A stretch of 64,000 nucleotides of DNA from Candidatus Competibacteraceae bacterium (GTDB taxonomy: Bacteria; Pseudomonadota; Gammaproteobacteria; Competibacterales; Competibacteraceae): assembly GCA_003989085.1 (NCBI GenBank), contig RXIV01000001.1, forward strand, positions 434,001-498,000. The letters are read 5' to 3'. Under the pieces are notes generated by a model. It was not told the origin of the DNA. It worked only from the letters and a program-made list of their open reading frames with translations, and searched no databases. A program made the translations under genes and the position numbers. This document shows, one piece after another, positions 27,892 through 38,125 of this stretch. Each line of letters begins with the position of its first letter. The stretch's first letter is position 1.

Positions 27892-28809
27892 TTATTCGAA
27901 CAGCCCGGCCACCGACAGATAGCGCTCGCCGGTGTCGTAGCAGAAGGTCAGGATGCGGCTGCCGTGGGGGATTTCCGGCAATTTCTGGGCAATGGCCGCC
28001 AGCGACGCACCCGAGGAAATCCCGATGAAAATGCCTTCCTCCCTGACGCTGCGCACTGCGTACTTGAAAGCGTCCTCGTGATGGACCTGGATAATGCCAT
28101 CCAGAATGTCCGTGTTCAGCACCGCTGGCACGAAGCCCGCGCCGATGCCTTGAATCGGGTGGGGGCCGCGTGGCCCGCCGCTTAGCACGGGCGAGCCGGT
28201 TGGCTCGACTGCAAACACGCGCAATTTCGGGAAATGCGCCTTCAATACCTCGGCGCAGCCGGTAATGTGTCCGCCGGTGCCGACGCCGCTGATCAGATAA
28301 TCCAGCCCTTCGGGGAAATCATTGAGAATCTCGCGGGCGGTGGTGCGGCGGTGAATCTCGACATTGGCGGGATTCTCGAACTGTTGCGGCATCCAGGCAT
28401 TAGGGGTATCGCGCACCAGTTCCTGCGCTTTCTCAATCGCGCCCGGCATTCCCTTTTCCTTGGGCGTCAGCACCAGTTCCGCGCCCAGCGCCGCCAGATA
28501 ACGGCGTCGCTCCAGCGACATCGATTCCGGCATGGTCAGGACCAGTTTGTAGCCCTTGGCGGCGGCGACCATCGCCAGGCCAATCCCGGTGTTGCCGGAG
28601 GTTGGTTCGACAATGAGCGTATCCGGGTTGAGAATGCCGCGTTGTTCGGCGTCCTCGATCATTGCCAGCCCAATCCGATCCTTGATGCTGCCGCCGGGAT
28701 TGGCCCGCTCCAGCTTCATCCACACTTCGACTGGGTGATCGGCAAACAGCCGGTTGAGGCGGACATGCGGGGTGTTGCCGATGGTTTCCAGGATGTTATG
28801 TGCTTTCAT
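27892..28809 (-). CDS. cysK: Cysteine synthase (O-acetylserine sulfhydrylase)
   Basis: PLP enzyme that makes cysteine from O-acetylserine and sulfide. 305 residues from ATG 28809. Seen: [12 protein letters not shown], the PLP lysine in [27 protein letters not shown] for substrate carboxylate, the [15 protein letters not shown] phosphate-binding loop, and GISSGAS. The retained length and these loops fit CysK rather than the shorter CysM. GGAG nine bases upstream picks 28809 over the in-frame codon at 28824. It is convergent with the ABC ATPase. It may help supply sulfur for the iron-sulfur-rich nif proteins nearby, though it is a housekeeping gene in most genomes. Confidence 0.93.
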   Translation of the reverse strand: MKAHNILETIGNTPHVRLNRLFADHPVEVWMKLERANPGGSIKDRIGLAMIEDAEQRGILNPDTLIVEPTSGNTGIGLAMVAAAKGYKLVLTMPESMSLERRRYLAALGAELVLTPKEKGMPGAIEKAQELVRDTPNAWMPQQFENPANVEIHRRTTAREILNDFPEGLDYLISGVGTGGHITGCAEVLKAHFPKLRVFAVEPTGSPVLSGGPRGPHPIQGIGAGFVPAVLNTDILDGIIQVHHEDAFKYAVRSVREEGIFIGISSGASLAAIAQKLPEIPHGSRILTFCYDTGERYLSVAGLFE

Positions 28810-28995
28810 CGTGACGTTCTCCAACCCGAAGTGCGCCGCGCTCTTGCCGGAGACGGCGGTTGATTTGCCAGTACGCCACCAGGGCGACTGCGCGGAAAAT
28901 AAAGGATCTGTCGCGGTCTGACGGAATGCAGCAAGGCCCGGTTGGCCTGTTAAACTGAACTACGATCTGCGGTTTCCATGCAAACATAGCAGGCG

Positions 28996-29036
28996 TTGCT
29001 AACAAGCAAAAGAATAATAAGATATTTTTTTATAAT
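28996..29036 (+). promoter_or_regulatory. AT-rich promoter region of the MoxR ATPase gene
   Basis: A perfect TATAAT at 29031-29036 and an alternative TTGCTA (28996-29001), N16, TAAGAT (29018-29023) pair lie 50-90 bp before the MoxR start in a notably AT-rich stretch. Confidence 0.4.
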
Positions 29037-29086
29037 CATGGGACATATCACCCGGATCGCCGGTTGCCTGAAAGGAGAAATTGTGC

Positions 29087-29944
29087 ATGTCCGAATCACG
29101 TTTTCGCGGAACGGATCGTTACGTTGCCACCGACGATCTAATGATGGCGGTGAACGCTGCCGTGACCCTGGGCCGGCCTTTGCTGGTGAAGGGCGAGCCG
29201 GGCACCGGCAAAACCCAACTGGCTGAAGAAGTTGCTCTGTCCTTGGACCGTCCTTTTATCCAATGGCACATCAAGTCCACGATCAAGGCCCAGCAGGGTT
29301 TGTACGAATATGACGCCGTATCCCGCCTGCGCGATTCACAACTGGGCGAAGCGCGGGTTCACGATATCGGCAACTACATCGTTCCAGGCAAGCTGTGGGA
29401 GGCCTTCACCGCTGAAGTCCAGCCGGTATTGCTGATCGACGAGATCGACAAGGCTGATATTGAGTTTCCCAACGATTTGCTGCTGGAACTGGACCAGATG
29501 CAGTTTTACGTTTACGAAACCCGGCAGGTGGTCAAGGCCCGGCATCGTCCGATCATTATCATCACCAGCAATAATGAGAAGGAGTTGCCGGATGCTTTTC
29601 TGCGCCGCTGCTTTTTCCATTACATCCGCTTTCCAGACAAGGAAGTCATGGAGCAGATCATTCGGGTGCATTACCCGGATTTGAAGAAGCAGTTGCTGAG
29701 TGAGGCGTTGGAAACTTTCTTCGAGATTCGCGAGGTGCCTGGGCTGAAAAAGCGCCCCTCGACTTCGGAACTGCTGGACTGGATCAAGCTGCTGGTGGCA
29801 GAGGATATTCCGCCCGAAGCCTTGCGTGGCGATCAGCGCAAGTCGATTCCGCCGCTGTATGGCGCACTGTTGAAAAACGAGCAGGATATTCACCTGTTTG
29901 AACGACTGCTGTTTATGAACCGGCGACAATCAAAAAAGGAGTAA
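29087..29944 (+). CDS. MoxR-family AAA ATPase
   Basis: 285-residue AAA+ ATPase. Walker A GEPGTGKTQLAEE (about residues 37-49), Walker B VLLIDEIDKAD, sensor IIITSNNEKELPDAFLRRC with the arginine finger region, and the MoxR-typical HIKSTIKAQQGLYEYD loop. MoxR ATPases act as chaperones with von Willebrand A proteins to activate or load metal cofactors (for example CoxD, NorQ, CbbQ). AGGAG lies nine bases before ATG 29087, which rejects the TTG at 29081. No VWA partner follows; a strong terminator does. The sequence is closest to the CoxD-like branch as far as I can judge. It may serve a distant VWA protein or the DUF58 protein at 17115. Confidence 0.88.
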   Translation: MSESRFRGTDRYVATDDLMMAVNAAVTLGRPLLVKGEPGTGKTQLAEEVALSLDRPFIQWHIKSTIKAQQGLYEYDAVSRLRDSQLGEARVHDIGNYIVPGKLWEAFTAEVQPVLLIDEIDKADIEFPNDLLLELDQMQFYVYETRQVVKARHRPIIIITSNNEKELPDAFLRRCFFHYIRFPDKEVMEQIIRVHYPDLKKQLLSEALETFFEIREVPGLKKRPSTSELLDWIKLLVAEDIPPEALRGDQRKSIPPLYGALLKNEQDIHLFERLLFMNRRQSKKE

Positions 29945-29974
29945 TGATGCCGGTCATTGTCGTTGAGTTAAATA

Positions 29975-30010
29975 AGCCGCATTCATCGATCACAATGAAT
30001 GCGGCTTTTT
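29975..30010 (+). terminator. Strong rho-independent terminator after MoxR gene
   Basis: 12-bp perfect stem AGCCGCATTCAT (29975-29986) / ATGAATGCGGCT (29995-30006), 8-nt loop, followed by TTTTT. It lies about 30 bp after the MoxR stop and insulates the nif region from upstream transcription. Confidence 0.93.
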
Positions 30011-30116
30011 CTTGGGCGACGCCGCATGGAATAACAGACGATGCAGGATGGAGGATAGACCACTGGATATGGGCTAGGTTGGGCTGATTCGGCGCGACGA
30101 AACCATCCTGCGATCT

Positions 30117-30132
30117 TGTCTTATAACTAACA
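30117..30132 (+). promoter_or_regulatory. NifA upstream activator site for nifB
   Basis: TGT (30117-30119), ten bases, ACA (30130-30132): the consensus NifA-binding site. It ends 98 bp before the -24 GG of the sigma-54 promoter, within the usual looping range. Confidence 0.75.
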
Positions 30133-30227
30133 ATCGTTGGCTTCGGATCGGTAGCGTTTGCCACAGGCTACTCGCTTTTCTATTAAAAAATAGAATTATA
30201 ACAGTAAGATGAGGTAGGTATTGCTGC

Positions 30228-30245
30228 TAGGCACGTCGTTTGCTT
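30228..30245 (+). promoter_or_regulatory. Sigma-54 promoter of nifB
   Basis: GGCACG at -24 (GG at 30230-30231) and TTGCTT at -12 (GC at 30242-30243), exactly ten bases between GG and GC. It matches the RpoN consensus and lies about 80 bp before the nifB start. Confidence 0.85.
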
Positions 30246-30325
30246 AAGACGACCTGCCGCCCGCTTCCGGGCGGTGGCGGGCCATCAGCCGTTCCGCCGG
30301 ATTTTGGCGATGGGGGAGCGTGAGC

Positions 30326-31741
30326 ATGGCATCCAACGAGCAGTCGTTAGCGACCGGTAAGCCACCGGTGCTGCACCCGTGCTATTCGCCGGAGGCGCAC
30401 CAGCATTTTGCCCGCCTGCATTTGCCAGTTGCTCCCACCTGTAATATCCAGTGCCATTACTGCAATCGCAAATATCATTGCAGCAACGAATCGCGTCCTG
30501 GAGTTGCGGCAGAATTGCTGACTCCCGAACAAGCTGTGCAGAAAGCATTAGCAGTAGGTGCAATTATTCCGCATCTGGCCGTCATTGGCATTGCCGGGCC
30601 AGGCGATCCGCTGGCTAATCCTGAACCAGTATTCGCTACCTTACGCGAATTACGGCGGCAAGCCCCTGATTTATTGCTCTGCCTGTCCACGAATGGACTG
30701 GCATTGCCGGAACACGCTGAGGCGCTGGCGGAACATGGCATTAACCATGTCACCATCACCATTAATTGCGTAGACCCGGAGATTGGCGCACAGATTTATC
30801 CTTGGATTCGTTGGAATGGGCGTCTGCGCGGGCGGGAAGCAGCTGAAACCCTGATTGCCCAGCAATTGCTTGGTCTGGACCGACTGGTGGCGCTGGGTGT
30901 TCAGGTGAAGATTAATTCAGTGCTGATTCCCGGCATTAATGATGCGCATCTGCCCGAAGTCAGCCGGGTCGTGCGAGAGAAAGGCGCAATGCTGCATAAC
31001 ATCATGCCGCTGATTGCTCGCGCCGAACATGGAACTCATTACGGACTTAATGGACAGCGTGAACCAACAGCGGCAGAACTGGCTGCGGTGCGCGCCGCCT
31101 CTGGTGGTGATGGGACAATGGTGAGTCATTGCCAGCAATGCCGCGCTGATGCGACGGGAATGCTGGGCGCTGATCGCAGCGCCGAATTTAGCATGGATAA
31201 AGTGGAAGCGATGCACATTGATCCGCAGGCGGCGATGGCTAAACGGGAAGCGGTGCGTTCAGCGATTGTCCATCGGTTGCAAACCCAATCCTCCAAGCCG
31301 GCGCAACGTCCGAATCGGATACCAACACAGCAGCGAATTATCGATGACAATACGCTGCGTCTGGCCGTAGGTAGTTTGAACGGGCAGACTATTGACGCCC
31401 ATTTTGGTCATTTGCGTGAGCTACTGATTTATCAGGTATCCGCGCATGAAATCCAGTTGATCGAGCGGCGCGAAATTGCCCGCTATTGTCATGGCGCAAC
31501 AACATGCGGCGACTCGGATGAGGCAATGGCCGGGGCGATTCTGGCGCTATCAGATTGTGCGGCGCTACTCTGCGCCCGAGTTGGCTTTACTCCGTGGAGA
31601 GCGCTGGAAAACGCCAGTATTGAGCCTAATAGCGAACATGGCAATGAGCCGATTGAAATAGCGCTCCGGGCCGTTTACGAAGAATGGCGGGCGAATGGCC
31701 GGATTCCGGCAACGTCAATCATTACCCGCGCTACTGCCTAA
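30326..31741 (+). CDS. nifB: FeMo-cofactor biosynthesis radical SAM protein NifB with NifX-like C-terminus
   Basis: 471-residue radical SAM enzyme that makes NifB-co, the 8Fe-9S-C core of the nitrogenase cofactor. The SAM cluster motif is Cys39-x3-Cys43-x2-Cys46 (CNIQCHYC); further marks are HPCYSPEAHQHFARLHLPVAP, GIAGPGDPLANP and CQQCRADATGMLG. Residues from about 340 form a NifX/NafY-like cofactor-binding domain (DAHFGHLRELLIYQV), as in many proteobacterial NifB. ATG 30326 with GGGGGAG eight bases upstream is preferred to the GTG at 30320. It has its own NifA/sigma-54 control and leads a unit nifB-ferredoxin-FeSII-like-nifQ. Confidence 0.97.
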   Translation: MASNEQSLATGKPPVLHPCYSPEAHQHFARLHLPVAPTCNIQCHYCNRKYHCSNESRPGVAAELLTPEQAVQKALAVGAIIPHLAVIGIAGPGDPLANPEPVFATLRELRRQAPDLLLCLSTNGLALPEHAEALAEHGINHVTITINCVDPEIGAQIYPWIRWNGRLRGREAAETLIAQQLLGLDRLVALGVQVKINSVLIPGINDAHLPEVSRVVREKGAMLHNIMPLIARAEHGTHYGLNGQREPTAAELAAVRAASGGDGTMVSHCQQCRADATGMLGADRSAEFSMDKVEAMHIDPQAAMAKREAVRSAIVHRLQTQSSKPAQRPNRIPTQQRIIDDNTLRLAVGSLNGQTIDAHFGHLRELLIYQVSAHEIQLIERREIARYCHGATTCGDSDEAMAGAILALSDCAALLCARVGFTPWRALENASIEPNSEHGNEPIEIALRAVYEEWRANGRIPATSIITRATA

Positions 31742-31762
31742 TTTCTTTTATCCCCTGACTAG

Positions 31763-32059
<297 letters not shown>

Positions 32060-32100
32060 TTGCACTCACCCCCTCTTCTCGTCCTAAGGAAGATCGACTG

Positions 32101-32448
32101 ATGCCATTGATTACTTTTTCCCATCCTGATCATAAAATTAAGACTGTTTATGCTGCTGCTGGCAGTCATACTGAGACGGTCTTGAAAATCGCCAAAGCCA
32201 ACCAGATTCCGATTGCCTTTGATTGCCAGGACGGCGAATGCGGAACCTGTTTGGTGAAAGTGACGAGTCTTGATAAAAAGCCCCGCATGAGTGGCCCGCC
32301 GACCGAGAAGGAAAGAAATCTGCTCAAAGAATTGGGCAAGCTGACCGACGAGGACATTAGCCGGATTTTGGTCGACGACATCCCGCCCCCGTGGCGGTTG
32401 GCGTGCCAAATGATCGTGCGCGATGAAGATATCCTGGTGGAATACTGA
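32101..32448 (+). CDS. FeSII-like (Shethna protein II) 2Fe-2S ferredoxin
   Basis: 115-residue 2Fe-2S protein. Ligands are CQDGECGTCLVKV (residues about 41-49) and the fourth cysteine in WRLACQMIVRDEDILVEY. An extra stretch between them, TEKERNLLKELGKL then DIPPPWRLACQ, is what I remember of the Azotobacter vinelandii FeSII Shethna protein, which binds nitrogenase and shields it from oxygen (conformational protection). The general ferredoxin family is certain; the FeSII assignment rests on that longer loop and length and should be tested by search. AAGGAAG precedes ATG 32101. It lies between a simpler ferredoxin and nifQ in the nifB operon, fitting a protective role in an aerobic or microaerobic diazotroph. 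Confidence 0.8.
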   Translation: MPLITFSHPDHKIKTVYAAAGSHTETVLKIAKANQIPIAFDCQDGECGTCLVKVTSLDKKPRMSGPPTEKERNLLKELGKLTDEDISRILVDDIPPPWRLACQMIVRDEDILVEY

Positions 32449-32463
32449 GAGTTAATCCCCGTG

Positions 32464-33063
32464 ATGCCGCTGCCGCGACTGGAACCCTCAGCACCTGGCG
32501 TGACCACCGATCTACGGCGGGAGACCTATGGCGGCTTGATGAGTTGCAGTCGTGGCTTGCCAAATGACGAGGCGCTGGCGCAAATACTGGCGACTCAGGT
32601 TCATGGCGGCGGGGCTTTACCGGATGGCTTGGGATTAGCACCGGGAATGTTCGCCGCATTACTGACGCGGCGCTTTCCCGGCTTTTCTGTTCCGGGAGTG
32701 GCGGAACGTTCATTGCCGCCGTGGGATCCGCGTTTAGCGGAGGAACTGGAAGAACTCGTCAAATTACTGCAAATGCACCAAGCCGGTCAGGATGAATCCG
32801 AGGGCTGGCTGAGTGTGATCATTGCCACCGGTTGCATGGCTAACGATCATCTCTGGGAGGATCTGGGTTTATGGTCACGGCGGGATTTAAGCGAACTAAT
32901 GCTGCGTAATTTCCCGGCGTTGGCTGCCAGGAATGATCGTGATATGAAATGGAAGAAGTTTCTCTACAAGCAGCTTTGTCTTCAGGAAGGCATTTATCTT
33001 TGCCGCGCCCCATCCTGCGCAGTCTGCCGGGATTATTCAATCTGTTTTGGGCCGGAAGAATAG
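32464..33063 (+). CDS. nifQ: Molybdenum-delivery protein NifQ
   Basis: 199-residue iron-sulfur protein that supplies molybdenum for the FeMo cofactor. The hallmark is the C-terminal Cys-x4-Cys-x2-Cys-x5-Cys (CRAPSCAVCRDYSIC). A conserved stretch before it (MKWKKFLYKQLCLQEG) and the central IIATGCMANDHLWEDLGLWSR also match NifQ. GTG 32461 and ATG 32464 are both open; no clear ribosome site separates them, and Met at 32539 is possible too. It is the last gene of the nifB unit and stops 2 bp from the end of convergent draT. Its presence supports a molybdenum enzyme, not a vanadium or iron-only one. Confidence 0.93.
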   Translation: MPLPRLEPSAPGVTTDLRRETYGGLMSCSRGLPNDEALAQILATQVHGGGALPDGLGLAPGMFAALLTRRFPGFSVPGVAERSLPPWDPRLAEELEELVKLLQMHQAGQDESEGWLSVIIATGCMANDHLWEDLGLWSRRDLSELMLRNFPALAARNDRDMKWKKFLYKQLCLQEGIYLCRAPSCAVCRDYSICFGPEE

Positions 33064-33065
33064 AC

Positions 33066-33935
33066 TCACGCCAGCCGCTCCACCTCGTAAATCCCGCCGA
33101 TCACCACATATTCATCCTCACCCTTCAGCATACCTGGCAACACCCGATTGTAGAAAAATATTTTGCTTATAGGGACTTGCACCCGCAATAAGTGATCGCC
33201 AAATTCCTCAGCCCGTTCACGGTTGACACTAAACGAACTGAGGTTATTTAGCAGCACGATCAGGCGGCGGCGGTCGAGCTTGACCAGCATTTGATCGTCG
33301 CTGAACTGGTTAAAGCCGCGATACAGACTGAGATGCAATGCGTCCGGCTGGGAGCGATGCAATTCATATTGGCAATAGGTGTACAACAAGTCCAGTTGCG
33401 CCTCCAGCGCGTTGGTGTTGTACAGACCATGACTACGGGCTTCCTGATAGTGCAGCCAAGCATCATGCCGGTCGTCACCCTCAATAAGGCCGTTGTGATA
33501 ACGGGTCAGCAAGCCAAAGCGCGATTCCACCCAGCTTTTTAACACCGCCCCTTCCTGACTGTTGGGATCAAACGCCCAACCCCGCACCATCCGCAGATAG
33601 TCGGCTCGCCCGCGCAATTTAGCTTTGGACCGGCCCGGCGTCAGTCCTGCCTCTTCTAGCGCCTCCAGTCGGAAATAAACCGTCATGTAGTCCATGAATT
33701 GCCGCGCGCGCGCCTCCGGTTCATCCAGAGCAGCGAGCAGCCGGAACATTCGGGCGTGTAATTCCGCAACTCCGTCAATCAGCAAGGGTGCAGGATGGCG
33801 CTGAAAGGTCAGCCCACCCAAGATCGCTGCGGGCAGGTTGCAGTGATTAATCGGCCAATAGGTTTCCCTGGGCAGACGGAGATCGCAGGGAATGTGGGGA
33901 TTGTTGCTAACCGTACAAGACGCCGCGTTTGTCAT
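33066..33935 (-). CDS. draT: Dinitrogenase reductase ADP-ribosyltransferase
   Basis: 289-residue enzyme that ADP-ribosylates NifH on a conserved arginine (Arg101 of the NifH encoded next door) and so switches nitrogenase off when ammonium appears or light/energy drops. DraT features: YWPINHCNLPAAILGGLTFQRHPAPL, GVAELHARMFRLL, YMTVYFRLEALEEAG, RADYLRMVRGWAFDPNSQEG, LYRGFNQFSD and the final KGEDEYVVIGGIYEVERLA region. ATG 33935 is chosen; the GTG at 33944 is also open. It is the only gene of the nif block on the minus strand and its 5' end holds the NifA site of nifH. The reversing hydrolase draG is usually adjacent but is not in this window. Confidence 0.95.
   Translation of the reverse strand: MTNAASCTVSNNPHIPCDLRLPRETYWPINHCNLPAAILGGLTFQRHPAPLLIDGVAELHARMFRLLAALDEPEARARQFMDYMTVYFRLEALEEAGLTPGRSKAKLRGRADYLRMVRGWAFDPNSQEGAVLKSWVESRFGLLTRYHNGLIEGDDRHDAWLHYQEARSHGLYNTNALEAQLDLLYTYCQYELHRSQPDALHLSLYRGFNQFSDDQMLVKLDRRRLIVLLNNLSSFSVNRERAEEFGDHLLRVQVPISKIFFYNRVLPGMLKGEDEYVVIGGIYEVERLA
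33902..33917 (+). promoter_or_regulatory. NifA upstream activator site for nifH
   Basis: TGT (33902-33904), ten bases, ACA (33915-33917), lying inside the first codons of draT. It ends 97 bp before the -24 GG of the nifH promoter, the same distance as at nifB. Confidence 0.75.
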
Positions 33936-34011
33936 GTATGCCACTGGATGCTCATTGAAGTCGGAAAAATAAAAATAGATATAAATCAGCTTTTTGAATT
34001 CTTATTGCTAT

Positions 34012-34029
34012 TTGGCATGACTGTTGAAG
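34012..34029 (+). promoter_or_regulatory. Sigma-54 promoter of nifHDK
   Basis: TTGGCATGA (GG at 34014-34015), ten bases, then GA at 34026-34027 in TTGAAG. The -24 element is good; the -12 has GA instead of GC. The position, about 65 bp before the nifH ATG, and the paired NifA site support it. Confidence 0.7.
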
Positions 34030-34068
34030 AACACCAAGCGAGAGCAAAAACTTCGCATCCGGCGATAG

Positions 34069-34971
<903 letters not shown>

Positions 34972-34992
34972 ATCTGACCGGAGATCGCATCA

Positions 34993-36465
34993 ATGAGCAT
35001 GAATCGCCAGGAAACTGAACAACTGATCCAGGAAGTACTGGAAGTTTACCCGGAAGCGACCGGCAAACAACGCGCCAAGCATTTGATGGCTAATGACCCG
35101 ACTCTGGAGAAATCCAACAAGTGCATCGTCGCCAACAAGAAGGCGTTGCCGGGGGTGATGACTGCCCGGGGTTGCGCCTACGCTGGGGCCAAGGGTGTGG
35201 TGTGGGGGCCAGTCAAGGATGTGGCCAACATTTCACACGGCCCGGTGGGTTGCGGGCAGTTTTCCCGTGCGGGTCGCCGTAATTACATCACCGGCCATAG
35301 CGGCGTCAATATCTTCGGCGATATGAACTTTACTTCCGACTTCCAGGAAAAGGATGTGGTGTTCGGCGGTGATAAGAAACTAGCCAAACTGATTGCCGAA
35401 ATTGACACCCTGTTTCCCTTGGCCAAGGGTGTGACCGTACAGTCAGAATGCCCTATCGGTCTGATTGGCGACGACATTGAAGCTGTAGCCAAGAAATCGG
35501 CGAAAGAAATCGGCAAGCCGGTCGTCCCGGTGCGCTGCGAAGGCTTCCGGGGTGTGTCCCAGTCGCTGGGGCATCATGTCGCCAATGACTCATTGCGCGA
35601 TTGGGTGCTGCACACACGTGATGACGATAATAGTTTCGAGTCCACGCCTTACGATGTGGCGATTACCGGTGATTACAATATTGGCGGCGACGCCTGGTCA
35701 TCACGGGTGTTAATTGAGGAAATGGGACTGCGGGTGATCGCGCAATGGTCGGGCGATGGCTCCATCCCGGAAATGCAAACGACTCGCCATGCTAAGCTGA
35801 ATCTGCTGCATTGCTATCGCTCAATGAATTACATCAGCCGCCATTTGGAAGAGAAGTATGGTATTCCCTATCTGGAATATAATTTCTTCGGGCCGACCCA
35901 AATCGCCGCCAGTCTGCGCAAGATTGCCGCGCACTTTGACAGCACCATTCAGGACAACGCCGAGCGAGTAATTGCCAGGCATCAACCAATCATGGATGGA
36001 CTCATCGCCAAGTACCGACCCCGGCTGGAAGGCCGGCGGGTGATGCTGTTTGTTGGCGGTCTACGGCCTCGCCATGTCATTGGCGCTTATGAAGATTTGG
36101 GGATGGAAATCATCGGCGCGGGTTATGAGTTTGCCCATAATGACGATTACGACCGGACCTTCAAGGAATTGCAGGATGGCGCGTTGATCTATGACGATGC
36201 CACCAGTTTTGAACTGGAATCCTTTGTGGAGCGGCTGAAGCCCGATTTAATCGGCTCTGGCATCAAGGAGAAGTATGTCTTTCACAAGATGGGCATTCCC
36301 TTCCGGCAAATGCACTCCTGGGATTATTCCGGCCCCTATCACGGCTATGACGGTTTCGCCATTTTTGCCCGTGACATGGATATGACGATTAACAATCCCT
36401 GCTGGAAAAATATGCAGGCTCCCTGGAAACGTGCCGGCGCTGAAGCATTGAAGTCAGCTGCCTGA
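34993..36465 (+). CDS. nifD: Nitrogenase molybdenum-iron protein alpha chain
   Basis: 490-residue alpha subunit of the MoFe protein, where N2 is reduced. P-cluster cysteines Cys61, Cys87 and Cys153 ([21 protein letters not shown]), FeMo-cofactor ligands Cys274 (LLHCYRS) and His441 ([11 protein letters not shown]), and the His-Gln/His environment near residue 194 (SLGHHVAND) are all in place, one residue offset from the Azotobacter numbering. Length and residues mark the molybdenum type; AnfD/VnfD would need a delta-subunit gene, which is absent. It follows nifH by 21 bp and precedes nifK by about 90 bp. Confidence 0.99.
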   Translation: MSMNRQETEQLIQEVLEVYPEATGKQRAKHLMANDPTLEKSNKCIVANKKALPGVMTARGCAYAGAKGVVWGPVKDVANISHGPVGCGQFSRAGRRNYITGHSGVNIFGDMNFTSDFQEKDVVFGGDKKLAKLIAEIDTLFPLAKGVTVQSECPIGLIGDDIEAVAKKSAKEIGKPVVPVRCEGFRGVSQSLGHHVANDSLRDWVLHTRDDDNSFESTPYDVAITGDYNIGGDAWSSRVLIEEMGLRVIAQWSGDGSIPEMQTTRHAKLNLLHCYRSMNYISRHLEEKYGIPYLEYNFFGPTQIAASLRKIAAHFDSTIQDNAERVIARHQPIMDGLIAKYRPRLEGRRVMLFVGGLRPRHVIGAYEDLGMEIIGAGYEFAHNDDYDRTFKELQDGALIYDDATSFELESFVERLKPDLIGSGIKEKYVFHKMGIPFRQMHSWDYSGPYHGYDGFAIFARDMDMTINNPCWKNMQAPWKRAGAEALKSAA

Positions 36466-36556
36466 AACTGGTTGGTTGGGTGAGGCCATTAGGCTGTAGC
36501 CCAACATTTTTATCCTGTTGGGCTATACGCTTCGCGCCGTTAATGAGGATCTGGTC

Positions 36557-38122
36557 ATGCAAGACGTTGAAACTATCAAACCCGGTTATCCCCTATTCAA
36601 CACTGATGAATACCAGCAGGCGTTTATCCGCAAGCGGGTGTTTGAAGAGGCGCCCGCCAAGGAAAAGCTGGAAGAAGTGTTTCAGTGGACCACCACTGAG
36701 GCTTACAAGGAACTCAATTTTCAGCGTGAGGCATTGACGATCAATCCAGCCAAAGCTTGTCAACCGCTGGGTGCAGTACTATGCGCGTTAGGTTTCTATA
36801 AAACCCTGCCCTATGTTCACGGCTCACAGGGTTGTGTGGCTTATTTCCGCACCTATTTCAACCGCCATTTCCGCGAACCGGTCGCCGCAGTTTCTGACTC
36901 GATGACCGAAGATGCGGCGGTGTTCGGCGGGCAGAAAAACATGTTCGAGGGGTTAGAAAACTCCAGAGTCATGTATCAACCGGAGATGATCGCGGTATCC
37001 ACGACTTGTATGGCCGAGGTGATTGGCGATGACCTGAACGCCTTCATCACCAATGCCAAAAAGGATGGGCGGGTGCCGATGGATTTCCCCACTCCATTTG
37101 CTCATACTCCCAGTTTTGTCGGTAGTCATATCACCGGCTGGGATAATATGCTGGAGGGGATTCTCAATTATTTCACCCTTAAAACGATGGAAGGCAAGGT
37201 TGTCGGCAGTAACGGCAAACTCAACATCGTAACGGGCTTTGAGAGCTATCTGGGCAATCTGCGGGTGATTAAGCGGATGCTCAATGAAATGGGCGTGGCT
37301 TATACTTTCCTGTCCGATCCGGAGGAAATTCTGGATACGCCTGCCGATGGTGAGTTCCGCATGTACGCCGGCGGTACGACTCAGGATGAAATTAAAGACG
37401 CTCCCAATGCGATCGATACCTTGTTGCTGCAACCGTGGCAATTGCCAAAAACCAAGAAATATGTCCAGGAGACCTGGAATCAGCCCGCTAGCCCGATCAA
37501 TATCCCGATGGGTCTGAGCTGGACTGATGACTTCCTGATGAAAGTTTCAGAGCTTACCGGCAAACCAATCCCGGAGTCACTGACACAGGAACGCGGGCGG
37601 TTACTCGATATGATGACCGACTCCCATACTTGGTTGCATGGTAAACGTTTCTCGGTGTTCGGCGATCCGGATTTTGTGACTGGTATGTGCCAGTTTCTGA
37701 TGGAGCTAGGTGCTGAACCGCTGCATGTGTTGTGTCATAACGGCAATAAGCGTTGGGCCAAGGATATTACCAAGATGCTTAAGGCGTCACCTTATGGACA
37801 AGAAGCTGAAGTCCATGCGGGTAAGGATCTCTGGCATTTACGCTCGCTGGTATTCAGCAACAAACCTGATTTCCTGATTGGTAATTCCTACGGCAAGTTT
37901 ATCCAACGCGATACCCTGCATAAGGGAAAAGAGTATGAAGTGCCGCTGATTCGGATTGGCTTCCCGCTATTTGACCGTCATCATCTGCACCGCGACACTA
38001 CGCTCGGTTATGAGGGGGCGATGTACATGCTCAAGCTGCTAGTTAATTCAGTTATGGAGAAACTTGACCAAGACACCATGACCTTGGGCGAAACCGACTA
38101 CGCCTTCGATTTGGTGCGCTGA
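36557..38122 (+). CDS. nifK: Nitrogenase molybdenum-iron protein beta chain
   Basis: 521-residue beta subunit that completes the P-cluster. Cysteines are in KACQPLGAVLCALG, HGSQGCVAYFRTYFNRHFREP and VSTTCMAEVIGDD; the long N-terminal arm (KPGYPLFNTDEYQQAFIRKR) that wraps NifD is present, as in group I NifK. ATG 36557 with GAGG eight bases upstream is chosen over an in-frame codon at 36518. A large palindrome lies directly after the stop, before nifT. Confidence 0.98.
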   Translation: MQDVETIKPGYPLFNTDEYQQAFIRKRVFEEAPAKEKLEEVFQWTTTEAYKELNFQREALTINPAKACQPLGAVLCALGFYKTLPYVHGSQGCVAYFRTYFNRHFREPVAAVSDSMTEDAAVFGGQKNMFEGLENSRVMYQPEMIAVSTTCMAEVIGDDLNAFITNAKKDGRVPMDFPTPFAHTPSFVGSHITGWDNMLEGILNYFTLKTMEGKVVGSNGKLNIVTGFESYLGNLRVIKRMLNEMGVAYTFLSDPEEILDTPADGEFRMYAGGTTQDEIKDAPNAIDTLLLQPWQLPKTKKYVQETWNQPASPINIPMGLSWTDDFLMKVSELTGKPIPESLTQERGRLLDMMTDSHTWLHGKRFSVFGDPDFVTGMCQFLMELGAEPLHVLCHNGNKRWAKDITKMLKASPYGQEAEVHAGKDLWHLRSLVFSNKPDFLIGNSYGKFIQRDTLHKGKEYEVPLIRIGFPLFDRHHLHRDTTLGYEGAMYMLKLLVNSVMEKLDQDTMTLGETDYAFDLVR

Positions 38123-38125
38123 TTT

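Larger units (their letters stand above)
29945..30325. other. Intergenic control region upstream of nifB
   Basis: About 380 bp that holds the MoxR terminator, an inverted repeat GCAGGATGG (30043-30051) / CCATCCTGC (30103-30111), a NifA-type site at 30117-30132 and the sigma-54 promoter at 30228-30245. A minus-strand open frame across it (29913-30164) shows no family features and is not called. Confidence 0.7.

Noticed and set aside
29913..30164. Minus-strand open frame of 83 codons upstream of nifB
   Set aside because: It crosses the MoxR terminator and the NifA site and shows no domain; treated as chance.
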